A stretch of 64,000 nt of DNA from assembly GCF_046250185.1 (NCBI RefSeq), contig NZ_CP176469.1; one strand, written 5' to 3'. Of this stretch, positions 36,481-45,780 are shown one piece after another (within the stretch, counting starts at the first letter, position 1; each line of letters begins with the position of its first letter). Source of the DNA: Litorimonas sp046250185 (GTDB lineage Bacteria > Pseudomonadota > Alphaproteobacteria > Caulobacterales > Maricaulaceae). Both the position numbers and the translations under genes were made by a program. Below the pieces are notes generated by a model. That model worked only from the letters and a program-made list of their open reading frames with translations. It was not told the DNA's origin and made no database searches.

Positions 36481-38036
36481 AGCGGACGGATGAAGTCAGT
36501 TGCGGCGATTTGGCCCGCAAATTCAGATTGCCCGACTTGACGCAGGGCGCGGATGATCTCTGAGAGGCTCGCAGCATTTAATTCGCGACCTTTGATGTGG
36601 CGCGCGCTTAGCAAGACGACTTCCGCACTCGCGCCTACCTCTGCCGCGCTGCGTAAAATGATCAAATCGCCTACAGATATATTCCGACCGCCCGACAGAG
36701 CTTGGCCCGATAAGGCGTCCCGCGCCACGTCAGACATCGTTGCGCCCAGCGCTAAGGCTAGCGCCGTGTCTCGTTTTGCACGAACCACCGCGTCGCCGTC
36801 CAGCCCCAGTCGCGTCTCAATATCTGTGCCCATAGGCCGCGCGCGAAATCCACCGCCCAAAGCATCGGCTGCCAGCGCGATGCGTGACTGCGCGTCTGCG
36901 GTATCAACCGCGCGATACAGCCCTTGCAGCGTCGCAATATCGCGTCGCTCGACAGCTGCGCGGGCAAAGAGAGGCAAGTTGGCTTGGGCTTGATCCGACG
37001 CTGGCATTGTCGCAATCACATTTGACATGATACGCACCAAATCATCAGACGCACCCCCCGCCCGCTTGGCGAGTTCCGCAAAGGCACTGGCATTGCCAGA
37101 CTTCGCCAGCAGGTAAATCTGCGCTGTGCCTTGTGGCTGAGTATTCGCTGTTGCGGAGGCCAGATCAAAACTGGACGAGCCCGCAATATCGTCGGGATCG
37201 AAGGCGAGGTCTGACATAATGCCAGATAGTTCGGCGTCCGAATACGCCGCCAGATTGGCCCAAACCGCTTTCAGACGGTCTTCTGCTGATAATTCCAGAT
37301 TCATGGCATCCGACGGTTTGGGTGCATCGCTGATGCGTGCGCGCATGAAAGAAATCAAAGCATCATCGGACGGCGCGGCAGTGGGCGCAGAGCGTTTGCT
37401 ACCCATCATATTAGACAGAAGCGCGAAGTAAGCTGCATCATCCAAGCCGCCGCTTTGCAATAAATCGCGCGTCAATTCAGCCGCAGATATTTCGTCGCGC
37501 AGCACATGACACACCGCCCGCAACCTAGCCCATGTGGGGGCAGACCGATCTGTTGTGATACTGTCCGAAACGGCGCACGCCGCTTGGCTATCACCTTGGC
37601 TTAACGCGATGTTGACGCGGGCTTCAGGCGTTTGACCAAGAGCAGGATTGCGAGACAGAAACGTGTCGAGCGCGCGCTGATCCCCTAAGCGCATGACGGC
37701 GGCTAACCGCGCAGCCTCGAACTGATCGCGATTGCCTTCGGGCGGCACACCGGGCGAGAGCAGGGCCGCACGCACCATATCGCGGATGAGCGGATTATCG
37801 GACGCTGCGGGCGCATTGCGAATTAAGCCTGCCGCTCGCTTAGCGCTTGTGCCTTGCCATAAAGAGGAGGGAAGAGAAATATCCTGTGTTGACAGCGCCC
37901 CTGCATCAAAGGCCGTCGCTGCCCCCAGCGTTTCCTCATAAATCGGCGCTTCCTGCGCAAGCGCTATCGGAGCTGCCCCAAGCAGCAATGCGGCCAAGGT
38001 GAGTGTGCTAAGTCTGCGCATGACGAGCTCTCGCAT
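36477..38036 (-). CDS. Exported helical-repeat protein of unknown function
   Basis: A 519-residue protein with a signal peptide (MRRLSTLTLAALLLGAAPIA, cut after ALA). The mature part is almost wholly Ala-rich helices, as in TPR-like or HEAT-like solenoids, with no catalytic motif I can name. The placement between xerD and aroK is, to my memory, conserved in Caulobacterales relatives. Two starts are possible: the ATG at 38036 overlaps the stop of the 43-residue gene (TAATG), while the ATG at 38021 follows GAGAG and gives a cleaner signal peptide. Confidence 0.7.
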   Translation of the reverse strand: MRELVMRRLSTLTLAALLLGAAPIALAQEAPIYEETLGAATAFDAGALSTQDISLPSSLWQGTSAKRAAGLIRNAPAASDNPLIRDMVRAALLSPGVPPEGNRDQFEAARLAAVMRLGDQRALDTFLSRNPALGQTPEARVNIALSQGDSQAACAVSDSITTDRSAPTWARLRAVCHVLRDEISAAELTRDLLQSGGLDDAAYFALLSNMMGSKRSAPTAAPSDDALISFMRARISDAPKPSDAMNLELSAEDRLKAVWANLAAYSDAELSGIMSDLAFDPDDIAGSSSFDLASATANTQPQGTAQIYLLAKSGNASAFAELAKRAGGASDDLVRIMSNVIATMPASDQAQANLPLFARAAVERRDIATLQGLYRAVDTADAQSRIALAADALGGGFRARPMGTDIETRLGLDGDAVVRAKRDTALALALGATMSDVARDALSGQALSGGRNISVGDLIILRSAAEVGASAEVVLLSARHIKGRELNAASLSEIIRALRQVGQSEFAGQIAATDFIRPL

Positions 38037-38167
38037 TAAGGGGCGTCCAGTTCAATCGTGATCGTTTCAGTCGGGGCATTGTCGGGCGACGCGCCCATGA
38101 CAAGCCACACAAAGCCCAAGAGAGCGAGCAAAACGACAGCAATCCCGGCAATAGTCAGCTTTTTCAT
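38036..38167 (-). CDS. Small single-pass membrane protein, 43 residues
   Basis: A short gene encoding MKKLTIAGIAVVLLALLGFV, then WLVMGASPDNAPTETITIEL and DAP. A lysine-flanked hydrophobic helix of about 20 residues leads to a short acidic tail, probably periplasmic. The upstream sequence GAGGTTAAA gives a ribosome binding site. The stop codon overlaps the ATG of the following 519-residue exported protein, so the pair is translationally coupled and may act together. I recognise no family. Confidence 0.6.
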   Translation of the reverse strand: MKKLTIAGIAVVLLALLGFVWLVMGASPDNAPTETITIELDAP

Positions 38168-38320
38168 TTTAACCTCATTTCGTGCAATTTCGCATATGAT
38201 GCGCATTAAGTGTTGAGCATACGTTGATTTGTGACCATATTGTGGAAAATTAACGCGCTCGACCAGACTGAATAACAGTTTGGCCTGATGCGCGGTGTAA
38301 AAACTTGAAAAGGCAGGCTA

Positions 38321-38896
38321 ATGCCGCTGTTAGAGATTACGTCTCGCCCCATCGCCCTTGTTGGATTGATGGGAGTAGGCAAAACCACGATTGGTCGTCG
38401 TCTGGCCAAGCGGTTAGATCGTCCGTTCTATGATTCTGATGAAGAGATTGAGGCGGCCTCTGGGCGCACAGTGGCGGGCTATTTCCGCGATCACGGCGAA
38501 GACTTGTTCCGTGCAGGAGAGAAGCGCGTGATCGAGCGTCTACTGGACGGTTCATCCGTCGTGATTGGCACGGGCGGTGGGGCGTTTATTCATCCTGAAA
38601 CGCGCGAAATCCTCAAAGACAAAGCGCTGACAATTTGGCTCAAAGGTGATTTTGAGACAGTAATGGAGCGCGTCAGTCGCAAAAATACGCGGCCCCTACT
38701 GCAAGTGGCTGACCCCCGCGCGAAAATGCGCGAGTTAATGGATGTGCGCTACCCGATCTATGCTGAGGCTGATCTGCATGTGAATGTTGCCAGCGGCCCG
38801 CATCTGCGCACGGTTAATCGCGTTATCCGCGCGCTGAAAAAACACGAAAACAAGCTCGCGAAAAAGGCCAAGGCCAATGGAAAACAGAATGGATAA
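38321..38896 (+). CDS. aroK: Shikimate kinase
   Basis: A 191-residue shikimate kinase. The P-loop is GLMGVGKTTIGRRLAKRLD, the shikimate-binding DSDEEIE and IGTGGGAF segments follow, and the lid Arg lies in RKNTRPLL. A basic tail of Lys and Ala at the carboxyl end exceeds the usual length by about 15 residues. It phosphorylates shikimate in aromatic amino acid synthesis. The end overlaps aroB by 20 bases. Confidence 0.95.
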   Translation: MPLLEITSRPIALVGLMGVGKTTIGRRLAKRLDRPFYDSDEEIEAASGRTVAGYFRDHGEDLFRAGEKRVIERLLDGSSVVIGTGGGAFIHPETREILKDKALTIWLKGDFETVMERVSRKNTRPLLQVADPRAKMRELMDVRYPIYAEADLHVNVASGPHLRTVNRVIRALKKHENKLAKKAKANGKQNG

Positions 38897-40007
38897 TGCC
38901 GCGAAATCCTTACATGTCGATTTGGGCGACCGCAGTTATGACATCGTGATTGGCGAGAGTTTGATAGCGCGGCTAGGTGAATTAATTGCCCCTCACACAC
39001 CGCATGGTCGCGTGGCGATCATTACCGATGAAAACGTAAATGCGCTATACGGTAAGGCTGTCGCGGCCGCGCTTGCGGATTATGAAACTCACCTTATCGT
39101 CAGGCCCGCTGGCGAAGCACAAAAGAGCATGGCAGGATTGAACGACGTCTTGGAAAGCCTGTTCCGCGCTGGCCTTGATCGCTCTGATATGGTGCTCGCT
39201 TTGGGCGGCGGCGTGATCGGCGATTTGGCGGGATTTGCGGCGAGCATCTATAAGCGCGGTATTCCGTTTATCCAAATCCCGACAACGCTGCTGGCGCAAG
39301 TCGATAGCTCCGTTGGCGGTAAAACAGCCATTAATTCGCCCTTCGGTAAAAACCTGATCGGAAGTTTCTATCAACCGCAATTAGTGATCGCGGATATTGA
39401 TGTCTTGTCGACCCTAGCAGAGCGGCAGATCAAGGCGGGCTATGCGGAAGTCTTGAAATATGGCTTGCTAGGTGATGCAGCGTTTTTCGAACGTCTGGAC
39501 GCAGGACAAGGCGCAAAGATTTTGGCGCTGGATAAGCCCGCTCTACAAGACGCTATCGCCGTATCTTGCGAGACGAAAGCGCGGATTGTTGCGGCGGATG
39601 AACGCGAAAGCGGACAGCGGGCTTTGCTTAATTTGGGACATAGCTTTGCGCATATTTTTGAACTTGCCGCGGGCTATGACGGCGACTTGCTGCACGGCGA
39701 AGCGGTCAGTGCGGGCATGCAAATGGCGTTTGAATTTAGTGCGCAGCGCGGTCTGTGCGAGGTCAGCGACGTGACGCGCGTGCATGACCATTTGGCCAAA
39801 TTATCCATGCCAATGCCCAAAGACATGGCGCCGTATTTAAATGATATTGACGCGCTGATGGGGCATTTATCGCAAGACAAAAAGAATGAGCGCGGTGCGC
39901 TGACTTTTATCCTAACACGGGGGATTGGCGAGGCCTTCGTGCAGCGAGATGTTTCGCCTGAATCTGTTTATGAATACCTCGAAAACCTGAAAGATCGATA
40001 TGCTTGA
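38877..40007 (+). CDS. aroB: 3-dehydroquinate synthase
   Basis: A 376-residue AroB. The NAD-binding segment is ALGGGVIGDLAGFAASIYKR; the active-site stretch is QVDSSVGGKTAIN; metal ligands lie in LNLGHSFAHIFE and LLHGEAVSAGM. It forms 3-dehydroquinate from DAHP, second step of the shikimate pathway. The 8-base overlap with the CorC-like gene and the 20-base overlap with aroK point to a tight three-gene operon. Confidence 0.96.
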   Translation: MENRMDNAAKSLHVDLGDRSYDIVIGESLIARLGELIAPHTPHGRVAIITDENVNALYGKAVAAALADYETHLIVRPAGEAQKSMAGLNDVLESLFRAGLDRSDMVLALGGGVIGDLAGFAASIYKRGIPFIQIPTTLLAQVDSSVGGKTAINSPFGKNLIGSFYQPQLVIADIDVLSTLAERQIKAGYAEVLKYGLLGDAAFFERLDAGQGAKILALDKPALQDAIAVSCETKARIVAADERESGQRALLNLGHSFAHIFELAAGYDGDLLHGEAVSAGMQMAFEFSAQRGLCEVSDVTRVHDHLAKLSMPMPKDMAPYLNDIDALMGHLSQDKKNERGALTFILTRGIGEAFVQRDVSPESVYEYLENLKDRYA

Positions 40008-41316
40008 TGCCGCTCTATGGGATGCGCTCAGCCGCCCTGAAAACCTGACATTGATAGGCACGATCTTATCCCTGCTCGTGTTCTCTGCATTTTTCTCCAG
40101 CTCTGAAACGGCGCTGACGGCGGCGTCGCGTGTGCGCATGCATGCAGCAGAAAAGGACGGGGATAAGCGGGCGACCATTGTGACAAAATTGATGAACATG
40201 CGGGAGCGCCTGCTGGGCGGTATTTTGCTCGGAAATAATCTCGTCAATATTCTGGCGTCCGTTCTGACCACAGCCTTGTTCACGAATTTATTCGGCGCTG
40301 GCGGTGTGGCTTTGGCCGCAGCGACAGGTGTGATGACGATCTTGATTTTGATTTTCGCCGAAGTTCTGCCCAAGACTTACGCGATCACGCAGCCAGATAA
40401 ATTAGCGCTGATCGTCTCGCGCCCTATTTTATGGATCATCCGAATTCTTGCTCCGATTGTGACCGTGGTGCAGGTCATCGTCAATGGCGTGCTGCGCCTG
40501 TTTGGTATGGACACCAATGCGTCTGCTTGGACAGCGGCGGACGAAATTCGCGGCGCGGTTGATCTGCATCTACAAGAAGGCGGTGTGGCGAAACGCGCGC
40601 GGGATCAAATTTACGGCGTTCTTGAAATCGGCGAATTGACGATCGAAGAAGTTATGATCCACCGTAAGAATTTAAATATGGTCGATGTCAACGCATCGCC
40701 CGAACAGATCATTAAAGACGTTTTGGCGTCAGGTCATACGCGCCTACCGATCTACAAAGAAGACACCGATAATGTCATCGGCGTGTTGCACATCAAAGAT
40801 CTACTGAAAGCGATGTCCCGCGCGAGTGGCGACATATCTTCCATCGACATAAAAAAATTCGCCCGTGAGCCATGGTTCGTGCCAGAGACAACATCAGTTG
40901 TGAAACAGCTTCGGGCGTTTCAACAAAAGCGTGAACACTTTGCGTTGGTCGTTGATGAGTACGGCGCGCTGATGGGTGTCGTGACTTTGGAAGATATTTT
41001 GGAAGAAATCGTTGGTGATATCCAAGATGAATATGACGAAGAACTGTCTGGTGTAAACCGCCTCAAAGACGGCGGCGCTATTGTGCGCGGGGATGTGGCT
41101 GTGCGCGATTTAAACCGCGCGATGGATTGGAAGCTGCCTGACGAAGAAGCCGTCACGATTGCGGGCCTCGTGATCCATGAAAGCCAGACCATCCCGATCG
41201 TGGGGCAAACATTCGCGTATCACGGCTACCGCTTTGAAATCTTAACTCGCACGCGCAACCAAATTCAAAGCTTGCGAGTCACCAAGACGTTTGAGCCGGA
41301 TCAGCGCGCGGGTTAA
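40000..41316 (+). CDS. CNNM/CorC-HlyC family membrane protein with CBS pair
   Basis: A 438-residue protein. An amino-terminal DUF21/CNNM transmembrane domain (residues 1 to about 190, including SSETALTAASRVRMHA) is followed by two CBS motifs (SGHTRLPIYKEDTDNVIGV and HFALVVDEYGALMGVVTLED) and a CorC_HlyC tail. The family is linked to magnesium and cobalt efflux; older names call it hemolysin-like. It is co-transcribed with aroB, an order often seen in alphaproteobacteria. Confidence 0.92.
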   Translation: MLDAALWDALSRPENLTLIGTILSLLVFSAFFSSSETALTAASRVRMHAAEKDGDKRATIVTKLMNMRERLLGGILLGNNLVNILASVLTTALFTNLFGAGGVALAAATGVMTILILIFAEVLPKTYAITQPDKLALIVSRPILWIIRILAPIVTVVQVIVNGVLRLFGMDTNASAWTAADEIRGAVDLHLQEGGVAKRARDQIYGVLEIGELTIEEVMIHRKNLNMVDVNASPEQIIKDVLASGHTRLPIYKEDTDNVIGVLHIKDLLKAMSRASGDISSIDIKKFAREPWFVPETTSVVKQLRAFQQKREHFALVVDEYGALMGVVTLEDILEEIVGDIQDEYDEELSGVNRLKDGGAIVRGDVAVRDLNRAMDWKLPDEEAVTIAGLVIHESQTIPIVGQTFAYHGYRFEILTRTRNQIQSLRVTKTFEPDQRAG

Positions 41317-41612
41317 ACCGCTCTTAGAACTTCCAACGAAAACGCATGAATTTTCGGCATTTCATCTGACAGCGCATCCATAACTGCGCGGTGCTGCGCC
41401 AAACGTGTCAGCCCGTCCAAAGCCTTGCTTTGGATAATAACATGGAAATGGCTCTCCGCGCTTTGCCCGTCCTCCGCCTCGCCAAATTCTGCGGCATGAG
41501 CGCGCGCCCCAGCATGCCCCGCATGCTTGTGGCTCTCATCTCTGACCTCTAACTGCGACGGATTAAACTTTTCCGTGAGTTTAGACTTGATTGCTGTGCC
41601 GATTATGCCCAT
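41313..41612 (-). CDS. BolA family protein
   Basis: A 99-residue BolA-type protein. The motif ESHFHVIIQSKALDGLTRLAQH and the earlier DESHKHAGH fit the family, with conserved His residues used for iron-sulfur ligation with monothiol glutaredoxin. It is convergent with the CorC-like gene by a 4-base overlap and divergent from the J-domain gene across 41 bases. Confidence 0.9.
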   Translation of the reverse strand: MGIIGTAIKSKLTEKFNPSQLEVRDESHKHAGHAGARAHAAEFGEAEDGQSAESHFHVIIQSKALDGLTRLAQHRAVMDALSDEMPKIHAFSLEVLRAV

Positions 41613-41653
41613 TTTGTGCAGTCCTAATTTAGCTTCAACCGTATATAGGTCCT

Positions 41654-42271
41654 ATGCCCTCCAATTTCGAGTACAAACCCAAAGGAATCGATATTCGCGT
41701 CTCTAAGACGAAGAAGAAGAAACCGCCTAGCCAAGAACCTTGCGACTGGGAGGGGTGCGTGTCCAAAGGCGGCTGCAAAGCGCCAAAGGGTCCAGACCGC
41801 CTACGCGAATATTATAATTTCTGCACAGCCCATGCGCGTGAATATAATAAGAACTGGAATTTCTTCTCAGGCATGAGCGATACAGATATTGCGGAATGGC
41901 AAGTCGGCGCCCGCCACGGCCACCGCCCAACTTGGGATGTGCGCAAGAATACAGGCGAACGGGCGCAAGCGCAGAAGAAGCGCAAAGCTGGCTCCACCTC
42001 GGTCACGTCTGAAGGGTATAATATCTTCGGCGAAGGCGGCATACCCGATCAGAAAGAAGCCCCCCGCCGCCGCCTCTCTAAGATGCAGATCAAAGCGCTC
42101 AACGATATGGGTCTTGATGAAACGGCGACCAAAGAAGACGCGCGCAAACGCTACACCCAACTCGTTAAACAGCTCCATCCCGATGCCAACCAAGGCAAGC
42201 GCAATACCGAAGAAAGCCTGCAGCGTGTGGTCAACGCCTATAAGGTCTTAAAGACAACCGATCTTGGCTAG
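41654..42271 (+). CDS. J-domain (DnaJ-like) protein
   Basis: A 205-residue protein with a carboxyl-terminal J-domain; the HPD tripeptide lies in VKQLHPDANQG near residue 176. The amino part has Cys-rich segments (CDWEGCVSKGGCKAP and FCTAHA) that could bind zinc. It should recruit DnaK to specific clients. The order bolA, dnaJ-like, cobS, cobT is conserved in alphaproteobacteria, but here a GtrA gene is inserted before cobS. Confidence 0.88.
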   Translation: MPSNFEYKPKGIDIRVSKTKKKKPPSQEPCDWEGCVSKGGCKAPKGPDRLREYYNFCTAHAREYNKNWNFFSGMSDTDIAEWQVGARHGHRPTWDVRKNTGERAQAQKKRKAGSTSVTSEGYNIFGEGGIPDQKEAPRRRLSKMQIKALNDMGLDETATKEDARKRYTQLVKQLHPDANQGKRNTEESLQRVVNAYKVLKTTDLG

Positions 42272-42274
42272 CAT

Positions 42275-42640
42275 GTGAGCCAGCTTTCGCGTTTTCTGAT
42301 CGCAGGCGTCGGCACTGTCGGTCTATATATTGGCGGCGTTTGGTGGGGGACGGAAATCGCAGGGTTTCCGCCGCGCGCAGTGAATTGGGTTTTCTATATC
42401 TTGGCGACGGGGATTTCATTCCTGCTTGCTTATCTGTGGATATTCAAATCAAAGGCACCCCCCGTTGGCGCGCTGCTGGGCTATATCTTGCTGCAGGTCG
42501 GCGGAATTATATTCAATACGCTTTGGGTGGAGGCCGGACTGCGCTTCACAGGCCTCTATCCTTGGGTGATTGCCGCGACCTATTTCGCAATTTGGCCGTT
42601 TCTGTCCTTCACGGCCCAGCGACATTATATCTTCAAATGA
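42275..42640 (+). CDS. GtrA-like membrane protein
   Basis: A 121-residue protein with four membrane helices, typical of the GtrA family; helix ends AYLWIFKSKAP and AQRHYIFK match the family pattern. GtrA members are linked to translocation of lipid-linked sugars. The GTG at 42275 is the start and lies 3 bases after the J-domain gene. No glycosyltransferase partner is adjacent, which is unusual for the family. Confidence 0.75.
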   Translation: MSQLSRFLIAGVGTVGLYIGGVWWGTEIAGFPPRAVNWVFYILATGISFLLAYLWIFKSKAPPVGALLGYILLQVGGIIFNTLWVEAGLRFTGLYPWVIAATYFAIWPFLSFTAQRHYIFK

Positions 42641-42725
42641 GATACTTGGATTTCAGACAGGCAACGGCTATAGCCAAATAGACAAGATTTCCTCACATGA
42701 TGCCGACACAGAAAGCCAAGCAATT

Positions 42726-43709
42726 ATGAGTGACCAATTCCCGATTTTTCAGCCAGACACCACGATTTCTGCGCGCGAAGTGTTTGACGTCGATTTCGAT
42801 ATGGAAGTCCCTGCGTTTTCCAAGGTCAGCGAATATGTCCCGCCCGTGGACGACGCCTATATCTTCGATGACCGCACAACACAGGCGATCCTCGCGGGCT
42901 TCGCCTATGACCGCCGCGTTATGGTGCAGGGATATCACGGGACAGGCAAGTCAACCCATATTGAACAGGTCGCTGCACGGTTGAACTGGCCCATGGTGCG
43001 GATCAACCTCGACAGCCATGTGTCGCGGATTGACCTTGTCGGCAAAGACGCGATTGTCCTCAAAGACGGCAAGCAGATCACGGAATTCCGCGAGGGCCTG
43101 CTGCCTTGGGCGCTACAAAATCCTGTCGCGCTGGTGTTTGATGAATATGACGCGGGTCGCCCCGACGTGATGTTTGTGATCCAGCGTGTGTTGGAAGCGC
43201 AAGGTCGCCTGACGCTGCTCGATCAAAACAAAGTTATCACGCCGCACAACGCTTTCCGCCTGTTCGCGACGACGAACACGGTGGGCCTCGGCGATACAAG
43301 CGGGCTTTATCACGGCACGCAGCAAATCAACCAGGGCCAGATGGACCGTTGGTCAATCGTCTGCCAGCTCAACTACCTCCCACATGATCAGGAAGAAGCC
43401 ATCGTGCTGGCGAAGTCGCCGAGCTATGACACACCCGAAGGTCGCGATTTGCTCGCGAGCATGGTGCGTGTTGCCGACATGACGCGGAACAGTTTTATCG
43501 CGGGCGATATTTCGACCGTCATGAGTCCGCGAACGGTGATGAACTGGGCCGAAAACGCGCGCATCTTCGGCGGCGACATCGCACAGGCATTCCGCCTGAC
43601 CTTCCTCAATAAATGCGACGAACTCGAGCGTCCGATCATCAGCGAATTCTACCAACGCGCGTTTGGCGAAGATCTGCCAGAAAGCGCCGCAACGGTGATG
43701 GTGGCTTAA
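42726..43709 (+). CDS. cobS: Cobaltochelatase subunit CobS
   Basis: A 327-residue AAA+ ATPase of the MoxR-like class. Walker A is GYHGTGKSTH and Walker B ALVFDEYDAG; the amino end MSDQFPIFQPDTTISAREVF is diagnostic. With CobT it forms the ATPase ring that drives CobN in aerobic cobalamin synthesis. The start ATG at 42726 fits the family; the longer upstream frame overlaps gtrA and is rejected. The stop overlaps the cobT start (TAATG). No cobN gene lies in the window. Confidence 0.92.
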   Translation: MSDQFPIFQPDTTISAREVFDVDFDMEVPAFSKVSEYVPPVDDAYIFDDRTTQAILAGFAYDRRVMVQGYHGTGKSTHIEQVAARLNWPMVRINLDSHVSRIDLVGKDAIVLKDGKQITEFREGLLPWALQNPVALVFDEYDAGRPDVMFVIQRVLEAQGRLTLLDQNKVITPHNAFRLFATTNTVGLGDTSGLYHGTQQINQGQMDRWSIVCQLNYLPHDQEEAIVLAKSPSYDTPEGRDLLASMVRVADMTRNSFIAGDISTVMSPRTVMNWAENARIFGGDIAQAFRLTFLNKCDELERPIISEFYQRAFGEDLPESAATVMVA

Positions 43710-45622
43710 TGGCTGAACACGACTATTTAAGCGGGCTGGCAAAGTCTCTTAAAGGTCGTGTCGCATCAACGCCTCTGGAGGCAAAATTTAGAGCTATGAC
43801 TGGCCAATCGCCCATTGATAATTTCAAACGCTCGCTCGCCTCTGCGACGAAAGCGATTTCGGGTGAGCCGGAATTGGAGGTGAGTTTTGGCGGGGACGTC
43901 GCGGGGATCGTGCGCGATCAGATCATGTTGCCGAGCTTGCCGCCTGCGCCCAAGCCTGAATTAATTGCGAAAGCTCGCGGGGAAGCGGATGCGCTGGCTT
44001 TGCGTCTGGCGCTGCACGACACTGATGTTCATACGCAAGGGCAGCCGCAATCTGGCCCCGCCCGCGCCGTGTTCGAAGCCATGGAGCAAGCACGGATTGA
44101 AGCGCTTGGCGGGCAGCACCTCTCTGGCCTCGGTGATAATCTCATGGCGGCGCTTGACGCTCGCGCGACCCGACGTGGGTTTGATAAAGAGAACATTGCA
44201 AAAGACGATAACAGTTTCGCCGAAGCCGTTGGGCTATTTGCGCGCGAAGTCCTAACAGGACGCGACCTTCCAGCATCGACTGACGGAATCATGCAGGCGT
44301 GGCGGGACGAGATTGCGTTGAAGGGCGGGGAACGGATGGATGCGCTCAAAGACTTGATCGGCGATCAGGCGGCCTTTGGGCAAAGCGTCCAAGACCTCAT
44401 CGCGGATTTCGACTTGGGCCAAGATTTGGCTGACCCCGAAGAGGATGACGATTCTGATGATGAAACGTCAGAAAATGAGCAAGAGCAGCAACAAGATAGC
44501 CAAGACGATACGCAGTCAGAGGATCAGCCTGGCCAGACCGAAGTATCTGACGCGGATGCGGTTGAGGACGACACAGGCGACCCGCAAGACATGGTCGACG
44601 CCGAAAATATGGACGGCGAGGGTGATGATAGCGAGCAAACACCGAGCCCCAACGGCCAACGCCCGCAACCGACAAATCTGCCTGACCCTTATAGTGTCTA
44701 CACGACAGCGCATGACGAAGTGATCAAGGCGGAAGAGCTGTGCGATATTGATGAATTGGAGCGTTTGCGCGGCTATCTCGACGGGCATATGGCGGGTCTA
44801 TCAGGCGCGATTTCACGGCTGGCCAACCGTTTGCAGCGGCGCTTGCTCGCGCAACAACAACGCAGCTGGACCTATGATTTGGAAGAGGGGATGCTCGACA
44901 CGGCGCGTTTGACCCGCGTGATCACTGACCCGATGAGCGCCCTGACATTCAAAGAAGAAAAGGAAACGGATTTCCGCGATACGATCGTGACGATCCTAAT
45001 CGATAATTCAGGCTCGATGCGTGGGCGGCCAATTATGGTCGCTGCCGTCTGTGCCGACATCATGGCGCGAACGCTGGAACGCTGTGGCGTGAAAGCCGAA
45101 ATTTTAGGCTTCACGACAAAAGCTTGGAAAGGCGGCAAGAGCTTTCAAGACTGGATGGCTGCGGGTAAACCAACAGGGCCAGGGCGGCTGAATGATTTGC
45201 GCCATATCGTCTATAAAAGTGCGGACATGCCGTGGCGGCGGGCGAAGCGAAACCTGGGCCTGATGATGCGCGAAGGCTTGCTCAAAGAAAATGTCGACGG
45301 CGAAGCGCTGGACTGGGCCTATAAACGCCTCATGGCGCGGCCGGAACAACGCCGCATTATGATGGTGATCAGTGACGGCGCGCCCGTGGATGATGCCACG
45401 CAAAGCCAAAATAAATCGGGCCTGCTTGAAAATCACCTGCGCCTCATGATCGATAAAATCGAAAACCGCTCAGAAGTCGAACTCGTCGCCATCGGCATCG
45501 GCCATGACGTCACTCGCTGGTATAAGCGCGCGGTCACGATCATGGATGTCGAACAACTCGGCGGCGCAATGACGGAGAAGCTCGCGGAATTGTTTGACGA
45601 AAATCCGCGAGGCCGGCGGTAG
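43709..45622 (+). CDS. cobT: Cobaltochelatase subunit CobT
   Basis: A 637-residue CobT. After an amino helical domain, an acidic low-complexity linker runs near residues 235-320 (many Asp, Glu and Gln), then a von Willebrand A domain with MIDAS residues DNSGSMRG near residue 430. A second MIDAS element is MMVISDGAP. It co-assembles with CobS as the chelatase motor. A terminator follows at 45730-45755. Confidence 0.92.
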   Translation: MAEHDYLSGLAKSLKGRVASTPLEAKFRAMTGQSPIDNFKRSLASATKAISGEPELEVSFGGDVAGIVRDQIMLPSLPPAPKPELIAKARGEADALALRLALHDTDVHTQGQPQSGPARAVFEAMEQARIEALGGQHLSGLGDNLMAALDARATRRGFDKENIAKDDNSFAEAVGLFAREVLTGRDLPASTDGIMQAWRDEIALKGGERMDALKDLIGDQAAFGQSVQDLIADFDLGQDLADPEEDDDSDDETSENEQEQQQDSQDDTQSEDQPGQTEVSDADAVEDDTGDPQDMVDAENMDGEGDDSEQTPSPNGQRPQPTNLPDPYSVYTTAHDEVIKAEELCDIDELERLRGYLDGHMAGLSGAISRLANRLQRRLLAQQQRSWTYDLEEGMLDTARLTRVITDPMSALTFKEEKETDFRDTIVTILIDNSGSMRGRPIMVAAVCADIMARTLERCGVKAEILGFTTKAWKGGKSFQDWMAAGKPTGPGRLNDLRHIVYKSADMPWRRAKRNLGLMMREGLLKENVDGEALDWAYKRLMARPEQRRIMMVISDGAPVDDATQSQNKSGLLENHLRLMIDKIENRSEVELVAIGIGHDVTRWYKRAVTIMDVEQLGGAMTEKLAELFDENPRGRR

Positions 45623-45637
45623 TTACTCCACGAAAAA

Positions 45638-45674
45638 GCCCGCCCTGCCAGATTGTTATCTGTGCAGGACGGGC
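45638..45674 (-). terminator. Intrinsic terminator serving hppA (minus strand)
   Basis: GCCCGCCCTGC (45638-45648) pairs with GCAGGACGGGC (45664-45674) with one mismatch, and CAGAT/ATCTG extends the stem inside. Read on the minus strand it ends in TTTTT (45633-45637), so it stops transcription from hppA about 300 bases beyond its stop codon. Confidence 0.7.
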
Positions 45675-45729
45675 GGCTCTCCCCTCACGCGTGCGAGTAT
45701 TTGTGTCCCGCTTCGCTTGAATTATGTGG

Positions 45730-45755
45730 CCTTCGCGAGACCGCGGAGGTTTTTT
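45730..45755 (+). terminator. Intrinsic terminator serving cobT (plus strand)
   Basis: CCTTCGCG (45730-45737) pairs with CGCGGAGG (45742-45749) with one G.T pair and a 4-base loop, then six T. It ends the cobT transcript before the tandem elements at 45781-45978. Confidence 0.85.
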
Positions 45756-45780
45756 GTTGTGCTTCGTGTTTCCGTTTCAT

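Noticed and set aside
38241..38249. DnaA-like box (TGTGGAAAA) before aroK
   Set aside because: A single relaxed match in AT-rich DNA with no companion sites; expected by chance.
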